Assembly: GCA_023415475.1 (NCBI GenBank)
Contig: JAEZKL010000039.1
Coordinates: 1-12,621, forward strand
Length of the DNA: 12,621 nt
Direction: 5' to 3'
DNA from: Bacillota bacterium
GTDB taxonomy: Bacteria > Bacillota > Clostridia > Lachnospirales > Lachnospiraceae
The notes under the pieces are model-generated. The model was given only the letters and a program-made list of their open reading frames with translations, searched no databases and was not told the DNA's origin. The position numbers were made by a program, and so were the translations under genes. Below are positions 6,714-12,621 of this stretch, piece after piece; positions within the stretch are counted from its first letter, which is position 1; the number at the start of each line of letters is the position of its first letter.

Positions 6714-7580
6714 TTACACTGCCTGTACCTGAATAACCTTCACCGGACATACCGCTGAGCATTTACCGCAATTGGTACATTTGCTATAGTCAATATAAGC
6801 CAGGTTGTTATCCACATGAATTGCATCAAATTCGCAAGCCTTAACACAAAGCTTACAGCCGATACAACCGGCAGAGCAGGCAGCCTTAACATCCTTACCC
6901 TTATCCAGGGAGCTGCAGCCAACCAGTGTTTTGGCTTTTGCAGGTACCATCTCGATCAGCTTGTTCGGACACATAGCGGTACAGGTGCTGCAACCGGTAC
7001 ATTTTTCTTTGTCTACGACAGCAATCCCGTTCACAATATGGATTGCATCAAAGGCACATACTCTAACGCAGGAACCTAAGCCCATACAACCATAGGAGCA
7101 TTTTTTATTACCCTTACCGGGTGCAACCGCAGCCTTATTACAATCCTGAACACCGTAATATTCATACTTAACCTCAGTCTTATCACAGGTTCCGACACAT
7201 TTAACAAAGGCTACCTTCTGCTCTGCCTCTTCCACAGAGGTACCCATTACTTCCGCAATCTGGCTATGAGCCTCTCTGTTGGCTACAGGGCAGGCATTGG
7301 TCGGTGCTTCTCCTTTGGCAATTGCTGCTGCCAGACCGTCGCAACCGGGATATCCGCAGCCGCCACAGTTTGCACCGGGGAGCAGCTCACGAACCTTTAT
7401 CTCTCTCTCATCCTGCTTAACCTCAAAGGTTTTTGCAGCAAAGCCAAGAAATAATCCGATGAACAAGCCTACACCTGCGACAATTACAGTTGCAACCATA
7501 ACTCCGTTGAAGCTAAATACTGCTGCCACATTGGTCAAATCCGAAAGGAAATTATTTGATAACAAATTCTGAATTGACAT
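6714..7580 (-). CDS. rnfB: Rnf complex subunit RnfB (polyferredoxin)
   Basis: RnfB is the iron-sulfur subunit thought to take electrons from reduced ferredoxin. Numbering from an ATG at 7586 (290 residues), a membrane helix lies at about 28-50. The RnfB-type 4Fe-4S domain follows (NCGGCGYPGC, with C74, C77, C82 and C99). Next come four ferredoxin-type cysteine clusters with starts near 163, 196, 237 and 270, for example CTGCSTCTAMCP and CTNCGKCSAVCP. Further cysteines at 130, 134, 149 and 224 are outside these motifs; C130, C134 and C149 could serve an additional centre. I prefer the second ATG (7580), giving 288 residues, because the GGGGG ribosome binding site lies 8 bases before it but only 2 before the ATG at 7586. 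It is the last gene of the operon, 17 bp behind rnfA, in the standard clostridial position. Confidence 0.96.
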   Translation of the reverse strand: MSIQNLLSNNFLSDLTNVAAVFSFNGVMVATVIVAGVGLFIGLFLGFAAKTFEVKQDEREIKVRELLPGANCGGCGYPGCDGLAAAIAKGEAPTNACPVANREAHSQIAEVMGTSVEEAEQKVAFVKCVGTCDKTEVKYEYYGVQDCNKAAVAPGKGNKKCSYGCMGLGSCVRVCAFDAIHIVNGIAVVDKEKCTGCSTCTAMCPNKLIEMVPAKAKTLVGCSSLDKGKDVKAACSAGCIGCKLCVKACEFDAIHVDNNLAYIDYSKCTNCGKCSAVCPVKVIQVQAV

Positions 7581-7597
7581 ATCCATTTCCCCCTATT

Positions 7598-8170
7598 CTA
7601 TAAACCGGCAAATCCGAAGAAAGCCATAGCCATCAGACCTGCGGTAATTAAAACAATCGGAGAGCCCTGGAAGGATTTTGTGACATCATTGTACTCAATT
7701 CTCTCACGGATGCCTGCCATAATAATAATTGCAAGAGTAAATCCTGCTGCTGTTCCGAAGCCGTTAATAATACTGGAGATTAATCCATAATCCTCTGTAA
7801 CGTTAATCAATGCCACACCAAGTACCGCGCAATTGGTTGTAATCAACGGAAGATACACACCGAGCGCACTGTAAAGTGGACGGCTGTATTTCTTAAGTAC
7901 CAGCTCAACGAACTGTACCAGACACGCAATTACTAAGATAAATACGATTGTCTGGAGATATCCCATACCCAAAGGTACTAGCAGTCCGGTATAAATCATG
8001 CTGCAAAGTGCAGAAGCTACGGTAATAACAAAGATTACGGCTGCTCCCATACCTGCTGCGGTATTTGTTTTCTTTGATACTCCGAGAAACGGACATAAGC
8101 CAAGGAATTGACTTAAGACAACGTTATTCACGAGAGCTGATCCAACAATAATCATGATAAGATCCTTCAT
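7598..8170 (-). CDS. rnfA: Rnf complex subunit RnfA (integral membrane)
   Basis: RnfA is a six-helix membrane protein that pairs with RnfE, in inverted topology, to hold an intramembrane 2Fe-2S cluster on the electron path (known from Rnf/Nqr structures). Both expected cysteines are present: one in FLGLCPFLGVS and one in LITTNCAVLGVAL, residues 26 and 114 from the chosen start. I start at ATG 8170 (190 residues, the usual family length), because GGAGG sits 10 bases upstream. A TTG at 8179 would lie almost on top of that ribosome binding site. The gene begins 15 bp after the rnfE stop, and rnfB follows closely. The C-terminal ITAGLMAMAFFGFAGL is typical of the family. No anomalies are seen. 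Confidence 0.96.
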   Translation of the reverse strand: MKDLIMIIVGSALVNNVVLSQFLGLCPFLGVSKKTNTAAGMGAAVIFVITVASALCSMIYTGLLVPLGMGYLQTIVFILVIACLVQFVELVLKKYSRPLYSALGVYLPLITTNCAVLGVALINVTEDYGLISSIINGFGTAAGFTLAIIIMAGIRERIEYNDVTKSFQGSPIVLITAGLMAMAFFGFAGL

Positions 8171-8185
8171 CTTAATCAATCCTCC

Positions 8186-8956
8186 TTACTTTTCGTTTTG
8201 TTTTGTATTCACATCGGGTTTCTTGGTTGCACTTGCTTTGGTTGATGCTACCTCATCCTTAGAAGCTATCTCTTCACGGTTTGTGGTGCAGGTGCTTCCC
8301 ATGCAATGGGAACAATCCCCTCCACAGCCAATGCTGTTAGCCGCGGATCCGTTGGTTGCCGAAGGAAGCTTTAGCTTATTCTGAAGTGCTGTCAGGATTG
8401 CTAAGGTAAATAGCGCTCCGGGAGCAAGAATAAATATCGTGATTGGCTCAAAGCTGTCCGGTGTAATCTTAAAGCTGAAGATTGTTCCGGCTCCGAGAAG
8501 TTCACGGAAGGAGCCAATGATACTAAGTGCAAGAGTGAAACCAAGTCCCATTCCGATACCATCAAACAGGGATAATCCGATGGAATTCTTAGCCGCATAG
8601 GCTTCCGCTCTACCTAGGATAATACAGTTAACTACGATTAACGGAATGTAAATACCCAAAAGTTCATTAACCACAGGTAAATATGCTTCCAGAAGGAGCT
8701 GCACGATCGTAACCAGGGATGCAACCACTACGATATACGCAGGGATACGAACCTTATCAGGAATGAATTTACGAAGCGCCGATATTAATAAATTGGACAT
8801 AGCCAATACCACAGTAGTGGTGAGTCCCATGTATAACCCGTTATTTCCGGAGGTTGTTACTGCCAAAGTCGGACACATACCAAGCATAATAATAAAGGTA
8901 GGGTTCTCTTTAATAATACCATTATAAATACGCTCTACATACTTATTCATCTTCAT
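8186..8956 (-). CDS. rnfE: Rnf complex subunit RnfE with a Cys-rich C-terminal extension
   Basis: RnfE is the partner of RnfA and shares the intramembrane 2Fe-2S site: C28 in MLGMCPTLAV and C111 in IVVNCIILGRAEAYA are the expected ligands. The membrane core covers about residues 1-195, with SFRELLGAGT and the ILAPGALFTLAI helix. The protein has 256 residues, longer than the usual roughly 200. The extra tail (about 196-256) is hydrophilic and contains CGGDCSHCMGSTC (C211, C215, C218, C223), followed by a Lys/Ser/Thr/Ala-rich end. The motif suggests a metal or Fe-S site, but this is inference. The ATG at 8956 overlaps the rnfG stop by one base (TAATG), indicating translational coupling, with GGAGG nine bases upstream. 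A second in-frame ATG lies two codons in. Confidence 0.95.
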   Translation of the reverse strand: MKMNKYVERIYNGIIKENPTFIIMLGMCPTLAVTTSGNNGLYMGLTTTVVLAMSNLLISALRKFIPDKVRIPAYIVVVASLVTIVQLLLEAYLPVVNELLGIYIPLIVVNCIILGRAEAYAAKNSIGLSLFDGIGMGLGFTLALSIIGSFRELLGAGTIFSFKITPDSFEPITIFILAPGALFTLAILTALQNKLKLPSATNGSAANSIGCGGDCSHCMGSTCTTNREEIASKDEVASTKASATKKPDVNTKQNEK

Positions 8957-9603
8957 TATTGTGCTCCTCCTAACTCTGCCGAATTTTCTGTCACAAATTG
9001 AATGCCGGCATTGATCGCATATGTTACCGCTTTCGAGGTAATCGTAGCACCACTAATCGCATCCACTTGGTCCTCACTCGCTGCACCGGTTTTCGTTACA
9101 ACATATTGTGCAACCTTTTTATTCAGAAACTGATCCAGGAAATCCGGCTCCTGTGCCTTCATACCAAGACCTGCCGTCTCGCTGATTGACAAGAATGAGA
9201 TTCCATTTATACTACCATCCAGAGAATATCCATAAACAAATTTAATTCCATCCTTGTAGCCTGCGGAGGTAGAAACGGTGATGTTATAACCAAGGAGTTC
9301 GTTATTGCTGCTATAAGCTTTACTAATACTATCAATTGTCACTCCGGAATAATCTGCATTTACGCTTACCAGATCAGTGCTTTCCAGCAGCTGCATCAGG
9401 GCTTCATCCTCTTCAAAGGATGAGGCTTCAGTAAATACCTCCTGATTCGCCTCTAAGGTCTTCTGTACCGCTTGTGCCTCGATCGGTTCTTTGGTAATCT
9501 CATATACATAGCTAAGAGCCAATCCGGATACTAAAGTAATGATAAAAAGTGCAATCGCATCTCTTATTAATTCAGATCGAATGAAAGGGTTTTTATTTTT
9601 CAC
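8956..9603 (-). CDS. rnfG: Rnf complex subunit RnfG (covalent FMN protein)
   Basis: RnfG has one N-terminal membrane helix (about residues 16-34, AIALFIITLVSGLALSYVY) and an FMN-binding domain outside the membrane. The flavinylation motif is DAISGATITS; T187 (from the chosen start) should carry FMN by a phosphoester bond made by ApbE, which is not encoded here. GLGMKAQEPDFLDQF is also typical of the FMN-bind family. I choose GTG 9603 (215 residues): AGGAG lies 10 bases upstream and the protein then starts VKNKNPFIRSELIRDA, with the family's usual short charged leader. A TTG at 9651 would add 16 residues but has no ribosome binding site. With the GTG, the gene overlaps the rnfD end by 11 bp. 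Confidence 0.94.
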   Translation of the reverse strand: MKNKNPFIRSELIRDAIALFIITLVSGLALSYVYEITKEPIEAQAVQKTLEANQEVFTEASSFEEDEALMQLLESTDLVSVNADYSGVTIDSISKAYSSNNELLGYNITVSTSAGYKDGIKFVYGYSLDGSINGISFLSISETAGLGMKAQEPDFLDQFLNKKVAQYVVTKTGAASEDQVDAISGATITSKAVTYAINAGIQFVTENSAELGGAQ

Positions 9604-10588
9604 GGACAGCACGCTCCTTTCCAAAGGATCTCTGTCTGGTTGCCTTCTCAATCAACGGAACAAGAAGGTTACAGAAAATAATTGCATAGGATACACCCTC
9701 TGCTGTACCACCTTGAAGACGGAACAAACCGGTTAATAAACCAAGGCTGATACCAAATACGATCTGACCAACCGGAGTGATCGGACTGGTTACATAATCG
9801 GTAGCCATGAAGAAGGCACCAAGCAATAAACCACCACCAAGGATATGTCCTAGCATAAAGGTCATATCGAAGCCTTTATCACCGAAGAGGATGACAAATA
9901 CAGCCAGTGAAATAATATAGCTTAACGGAATTCGAAGAGAGATCACTCTCTTGAATACTAGATAGGCTCCGCCGATAAGAATTGCAATTGCACTGGTCTC
10001 ACCGATGGTACCACCGATATTACCGACCAGCATCTTAACTAAGTCTACGGACTCTCCTGCCTTCAGTGCTGCCAAAGGGGTAGCTCCGGATACTCCGTCC
10101 AGTGCTGCGAAGCCATTCTTAATATAATCCATTGTACCGGGAGCAGTAACCTTCTCCACAGCAAAAGCAGTCATACGTACCGGGAAACTGATTAACAGGA
10201 AGACACGAGCTGCCAGGGCGGGATTCATAAAGTTCTGACCCAAGCCGCCATACAGCATCTTTACAATTAGAATTGCAAATACGCCACCGACAATTGCCAT
10301 CCATAGCGGAAAGCCTGCGGGCAGGTTATATGCCAACAACAGACCGGTAACTACAGCACTGTAATCACCGATGGTAGCCGGCTTCTTCATGAATTTGCAA
10401 TAAAGGTATTCTGTTAACACGCAGGCTGCGATGGTTACAACAATCACCGTCAGAGCGTTAATACCAAAATTATATATACCGAAAATACCGGCAGGAACCA
10501 ATGCAAGAAGTACATCCTGCATAATACTTTTTGTAGTAATCGGGCTTCTGGAATGCGGAGCAGCCGATACATGAAATAAGTCGCTCAA
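9593..10588 (-). CDS. rnfD: Rnf complex subunit RnfD (membrane, covalent FMN)
   Basis: RnfD is a polytopic membrane subunit in which a threonine of an SGAT motif carries covalent FMN. Here the motif is LDGVSGATPLAAL, with T170 as the modified residue. The 331-residue length is near the family norm and about nine or ten hydrophobic segments are visible. Family landmarks include SAAPHSRS near the N terminus, QNFMNPALAARVFLLISFP (119-136) and FFMATDYVTSPITPVGQ (259-275). The start codon is TTG at 10588, supported by GAGGTG six bases upstream; no better ATG is available at the conserved N terminus. It lies 32 bp after rnfC and overlaps rnfG. RnfD with RnfG passes electrons across the membrane during ion translocation. 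Confidence 0.95.
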   Translation of the reverse strand: MSDLFHVSAAPHSRSPITTKSIMQDVLLALVPAGIFGIYNFGINALTVIVVTIAACVLTEYLYCKFMKKPATIGDYSAVVTGLLLAYNLPAGFPLWMAIVGGVFAILIVKMLYGGLGQNFMNPALAARVFLLISFPVRMTAFAVEKVTAPGTMDYIKNGFAALDGVSGATPLAALKAGESVDLVKMLVGNIGGTIGETSAIAILIGGAYLVFKRVISLRIPLSYIISLAVFVILFGDKGFDMTFMLGHILGGGLLLGAFFMATDYVTSPITPVGQIVFGISLGLLTGLFRLQGGTAEGVSYAIIFCNLLVPLIEKATRQRSFGKERAVREK

Positions 10589-10620
10589 CGTTTACACCTC
10601 TTTCAAAATTTATGGTCGGA

Positions 10621-11940
10621 TTACGCTTTCTTACGCTTGCCAAGAACACTGTTTCTGGTCTGCATGATAGACTGGGATAAGCTTCGCTTAGCAGGACATA
10701 CGTATGAGCAGCAGCCGCAGCCACAGCACTCCATACCGTCCGCTTTCACAAAGCCAGCTTCGTCATTACGATTACCCAGAGCAGCAAGCTGAAACGGCAT
10801 CAATTGTAACGGACATTTTTCAGCGCACTTTCCACAGCGGATACAGGGACTTTCCTCCACTGCCGCCGTATCCTTCTTAAAACCAAGAAGTGCGGAAGAG
10901 GTCTTTATAACCGGAACATTGTAATTAAATAATGCGATACCCATCATCGGTCCGCCGGAGATCATCTTCTCGGGGCGTTCCACAAAACCACCTGCTGCTT
11001 CGAGTATCTCCCCATAGTCAATGCCGATTGCTACATTAAAATTCTGTGGCTGCTTTACAACATCTCCAGATACGGTCACAATTCTACGGATGAGCGGAGT
11101 ACTCTTTACTACCGCATTATAGATGGCAATTACGGTATCCACATTATCTACAATGCACCCCACATCAGCGGGAAGCTTCTTTGAATTCAATTTTCGTTTT
11201 GTAACGGCATACACCAGCTGACGTTCGCCACCCTGCGGGTATTTTGTCTTTATAGTAACGACCTCGATATTATTTTCCTTAGCGGCCATTTCCTTTAATA
11301 GCTGAATAGCCTCAGGCTTATTATCCTCAATCGCAATAATCCCTTTCGCATTTTCAAACAGCTTTAATATTACCTTGAGACCGCCGACGATCTTCTCCGG
11401 CTCCTCTAACATCATACGGTAATCCGAGGTAAGATAAGGTTCACATTCTGCACCGTTTACAATGACATAATCAATCTTATTGTCGTCCTTCGGCGCCAGC
11501 TTAACATGAGTAGGGAAACCCGCACCTCCCAGACCTACAATACCGGCTTCCTTTACATAATTACGAATCTCATCTTTTGTCATGCTGTTAAAGTCACGTA
11601 CTTTACCAAAGCCTTCTACTGTCAGGTATTCATTGTCATTTTCTATTACAATGGATTCCACCATATTTCCTGATACAGTCAGTCTTTTTTCAATTTCCTT
11701 TACCGTTCCTGATACGGAACTGATCACATGTGCCGAGATGAAGCCGCCAGCTTCTGCAATTCTCTGACCTACGAGAACCCTGTCACCCTTTGAGACAACC
11801 GGTTTTGCAGGAGCTCCTAGATGTTGAACCATCGGAAACACCAATTCACCCTTAGGTAAAAGAACAGTAGTGGGTTTATCCATTGTCAGGTCTTTACCGT
11901 CATATGTATGGATACCACCCGGGAATGTTGACCTACCCAT
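10621..11940 (-). CDS. rnfC: Rnf complex subunit RnfC (NADH/NAD+-reactive, FMN and Fe-S)
   Basis: RnfC is the peripheral subunit that reacts with NAD+/NADH. The glycine-rich nucleotide/FMN site GIVGLGGAGFPTHVKL (133-148) and VNGAECEPYLTSDYRMM (161-177) are intact. Two 4Fe-4S motifs follow: CIRCGKCAEKCP (C366, C369, C372, C376) and C405-x2-C408-x2-C411-x3-C415. The second motif has two extra cysteines (406 and 410), giving CCGCGCC. I start at ATG 11940 (439 residues, normal length), since the protein then opens with the conserved GRSTFPGGIHTYDGK and AAGGAAA lies about 8 bases upstream. An upstream GTG at 12033 would add 31 residues rich in Lys/Ser with no ribosome binding site. It is the first gene of the rnf operon, served by the promoter at 12116-12145. 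Confidence 0.96.
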   Translation of the reverse strand: MGRSTFPGGIHTYDGKDLTMDKPTTVLLPKGELVFPMVQHLGAPAKPVVSKGDRVLVGQRIAEAGGFISAHVISSVSGTVKEIEKRLTVSGNMVESIVIENDNEYLTVEGFGKVRDFNSMTKDEIRNYVKEAGIVGLGGAGFPTHVKLAPKDDNKIDYVIVNGAECEPYLTSDYRMMLEEPEKIVGGLKVILKLFENAKGIIAIEDNKPEAIQLLKEMAAKENNIEVVTIKTKYPQGGERQLVYAVTKRKLNSKKLPADVGCIVDNVDTVIAIYNAVVKSTPLIRRIVTVSGDVVKQPQNFNVAIGIDYGEILEAAGGFVERPEKMISGGPMMGIALFNYNVPVIKTSSALLGFKKDTAAVEESPCIRCGKCAEKCPLQLMPFQLAALGNRNDEAGFVKADGMECCGCGCCSYVCPAKRSLSQSIMQTRNSVLGKRKKA

Positions 11941-12115
11941 TAATCCATTTCCTTCTTTCTTTTTGTTTTTAGAATGTCCTCTAAGAACCATCTTTGCTAT
12001 GGAATGTGATTTATATAAATCATCACTTACCACGAAAAATTACCGTTCTTGTTAAATATAAAACTAAGTTCGTTAAGCATAAAACAATGTGCTTAGCCTT
12101 GAACACACAAAAAGT
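11941..12115 (-). promoter_or_regulatory. rnf operon 5' leader with inverted repeats
   Basis: If transcription starts near 12109, the rnfC mRNA has a leader of about 170 nt. It contains two symmetric elements. TAAGCA (12074-12079) pairs with TGCTTA (12090-12095) around a 10-nt loop. TGATTTATATAAATCA (12007-12022) is a perfect 16-bp palindrome about 65 bp upstream of the start codon. Neither is followed by a T tract on the minus strand, so no attenuator is obvious. I recognise no known riboswitch class. The palindrome could be a repressor site downstream of the promoter, or an RNA stem. Confidence 0.4.
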
Positions 12116-12145
12116 ATTATAACACAGGCCTACTTATTTTGACAG
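12116..12145 (-). promoter_or_regulatory. Promoter of the rnf operon
   Basis: The minus strand has a perfect -10 box TATAAT (12116-12121) with an extended TG one base upstream (TGTTATAAT). A partial -35 box CTGTCA (12140-12145) lies at 18-bp spacing and matches four of six consensus bases. It lies just downstream of the terminator at 12167-12194, so the operon appears insulated from transcription coming from spoIIID. Confidence 0.7.
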
Positions 12146-12166
12146 AATAGTTATTAAATTAACAAT

Positions 12167-12194
12167 AAAAAAGGCCTTCCCCAATTGGGCAGGC
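12167..12194 (-). terminator. Rho-independent terminator upstream of the rnf promoter
   Basis: On the minus strand GCCT-G-CCC (12194 to 12187) pairs with GGG and AGGC (81-79 and 77-74 of the 12100s), with one internal mismatch, followed by six T residues (12172-12167). It could end a short RNA started at about 12219, or back up the spoIIID terminator at 12290-12333. Because the rnf promoter is immediately downstream, it also separates the two transcription units. Confidence 0.75.
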
Positions 12195-12219
12195 ATCTTT
12201 GGTATCACTCTTAATCTAT
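12167..12219 (-). ncRNA. Candidate short (about 53-nt) terminated RNA
   Basis: A minus-strand sigma-A-type promoter, TTGATA (12250-12255), 18-bp spacer, TATAAT (12226-12231), would start transcription near 12219. A rho-independent terminator ends at about 12167. The resulting RNA of about 53 nt would have no meaningful open reading frame. It could be a small RNA, an orphan attenuator, or a decayed regulatory leader. The evidence is only the promoter-terminator arrangement. Confidence 0.3.
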
Positions 12220-12225
12220 GGCTCC

Positions 12226-12255
12226 ATTATAACTATTCCCCTATACCGGTATCAA
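12226..12255 (-). promoter_or_regulatory. Orphan sigma-A-type promoter between spoIIID and rnf
   Basis: TTGATA and TATAAT at 18-bp spacing match the consensus in 5 of 6 and 6 of 6 positions. A perfect 10-bp palindrome, ATACCGGTAT (12243-12252), overlaps the -35 box and could be an operator. No coding sequence follows before the terminator at 12194-12167. Confidence 0.5.
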
Positions 12256-12289
12256 TATGGAGTTAATGGCAGCTAATCAATCTTAAGCA

Positions 12290-12333
12290 AGAAAAAGAGA
12301 TTATCCTAACGGGGTCCCTAGGACAATCTCTTT
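12290..12333 (-). terminator. spoIIID terminator
   Basis: On the minus strand AAAGAGATT (12333-12325) pairs with AATCTCTTT (12302-12294). After one mismatched pair, TCCTA (12323-12319) pairs with TAGGA (12308-12304), leaving a 10-nt loop. The stem runs into TTTTTCTTG. This is a strong rho-independent terminator about 85 bp past the spoIIID stop codon. A weaker interrupted stem lies just upstream of it (12344-12374). Confidence 0.85.
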
Positions 12334-12418
12334 GACTCATGACAATAGAAGGTTCGTGAAGCGTACTTTCTATTTTATTAAGTTTTCAGTTTTAATTCAT
12401 GCCTACTCTTAATTCACA

Positions 12419-12621
12419 TTAATAGGCCGAGTTATATCTCGTCTTATGAAGGTATTTTTCCTTTGTTGCCAAACCGCCTCTGATATGGCGTTCCGACTTA
12501 TTGAGGTCCAAGACTACCCTGGCTCTTTCAGCAAGGGAGGGGTTAATCTGCGTAAGACGTTCTGTTACGTCTTTATGTACGGTTGACTTCGAAATGCCGA
12601 ACTGTTTCGCGGTTTGCCTCA
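12419..12621 (-). CDS. spoIIID: Sporulation transcription factor SpoIIID, partial (5' end beyond window)
   Basis: Translating the minus strand from the right edge gives 66 residues starting RQTAKQFGISKSTVHKDVTE and ending KYLHKTRYNSAY before a TAA at 12421-12419. This matches SpoIIID, the small helix-turn-helix regulator of the mother-cell sporulation programme. The visible recognition helix is GISKSTVHKDV, and the conserved stretch NPSLAERARVVLDLNKSERH follows. SpoIIID is normally about 80-90 residues, so roughly 15-25 N-terminal residues are missing. It acts on DNA in the mother cell, switching sigma-E-dependent genes and helping lead to sigma-K. Its presence indicates an endospore former. 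It is followed by its own terminator and is probably not co-transcribed with rnf. Confidence 0.95.
   Translation of the reverse strand, partial: RQTAKQFGISKSTVHKDVTERLTQINPSLAERARVVLDLNKSERHIRGGLATKEKYLHKTRYNSAY

Larger units (their letters stand above)
12195..12418. other. Non-coding interval between spoIIID and the rnf region
   Basis: I find no supportable gene on either strand here. The content is the spoIIID terminator, an imperfect hairpin (AATAGAA at 12344-12350 with TTCTATT at 12368-12374), the orphan promoter at 12226-12255 and the start of the candidate short RNA. Confidence 0.6.

Noticed and set aside
6481..6762. Minus-strand 93-codon open reading frame overlapping the rnfB 3' end
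   Set aside because: It overlaps rnfB in another frame, spans the hairpin and the AT-rich spacer, has no recognisable domain or ribosome binding site, and has a low-complexity start.
6816..7572. Plus-strand open reading frames across rnfB
   Set aside because: They run antisense to strongly conserved rnf coding sequence and are shadows of it.
9604..9651. N-terminal extension of RnfG from a TTG at 9651
   Set aside because: No ribosome binding site, and it would overlap rnfD by 59 bp; GTG 9603 with AGGAG fits better.
12007..12022. CRP/FNR-type site at TGATTTATATAAATCA
   Set aside because: The spacing between the TGAT and ATCA halves is 8 bp, not the 4 bp of FNR sites, and the TGTGA/TCACA of CRP is missing; left as an unassigned palindrome.
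11941..12033. N-terminal extension of RnfC from a GTG at 12033
   Set aside because: No ribosome binding site precedes it; the added 31 residues are unlike the RnfC family, while ATG 11940 gives the conserved GRSTFPGGIHTYDG start and normal length.
12151..12165. Rex-like redox operator upstream of the rnf promoter (TTATTAAATTAACAA)
   Set aside because: The half sites are only 3 bp apart, whereas Rex sites need about 6 bp between them, and one arm is imperfect.
12167..12255. Known riboswitch class in the short RNA region
   Set aside because: I could not match the sequence to any riboswitch consensus I know; the RNA is also too short for most classes.

Overview
This window looks like chromosome from a spore-forming, anaerobic Gram-positive bacterium, most likely a member of Lachnospiraceae / Clostridium cluster XIVa. 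The reasons are an AT-rich base composition, strong AGGAGG-type ribosome binding sites with several GTG and TTG starts, a sporulation regulator (SpoIIID) at the right edge, and a complete Rnf operon in the clostridial order rnfC-D-G-E-A-B. The family assignment is inferred; no rRNA is present to confirm it.

Layout, left to right. (1) Positions 1-224 hold the 5' part of rpmG (ribosomal protein L33), on the minus strand and cut by the window edge, with its leader and a near-consensus sigma-A promoter. (2) Positions 310-2590 hold a terminator and a 742-residue membrane-anchored subtilisin-like protease (minus). (3) An AT-rich 262-bp divergent region carries a large palindrome, followed by an AraC-family regulator without a receiver domain (2853-4106, plus). 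(4) Convergent with it is a probable two-gene minus-strand unit: a LacI-family regulator (5414-6424) followed by a FliD-like (flagellar cap-like) protein (4103-5380), with no other flagellar gene nearby. (5) A 289-bp spacer holds a long hairpin and operator-like repeats. (6) The rnf operon occupies 6714-11940 (minus). (7) A 478-bp non-coding stretch holds the rnf promoter and leader, a candidate short terminated RNA, and the spoIIID terminator. (8) Positions 12419-12621 encode the C-terminal 66 residues of SpoIIID (minus).

How the parts work together. The six Rnf proteins form one membrane complex that moves electrons between ferredoxin and NAD+ and couples this to Na+ or H+ translocation. 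All catalytic signatures are intact: the Fe-S cysteines of RnfB and RnfC, the SGAT flavinylation motifs of RnfD and RnfG, and the paired intramembrane cysteines of RnfA and RnfE. The genes are tightly packed or overlapping. RnfE carries an unusual C-terminal tail with a compact four-cysteine motif.

The least explained part is positions 2591-6713: a secreted-type protease, an AraC-type regulator, a LacI-type regulator and an orphan FliD-like protein. The convergent AraC-type and FliD-like genes overlap by 4 bp, and both stop codons lie in the loop of a perfect 11-bp hairpin. I see no CRISPR array, insertion sequence, tRNA or rRNA.
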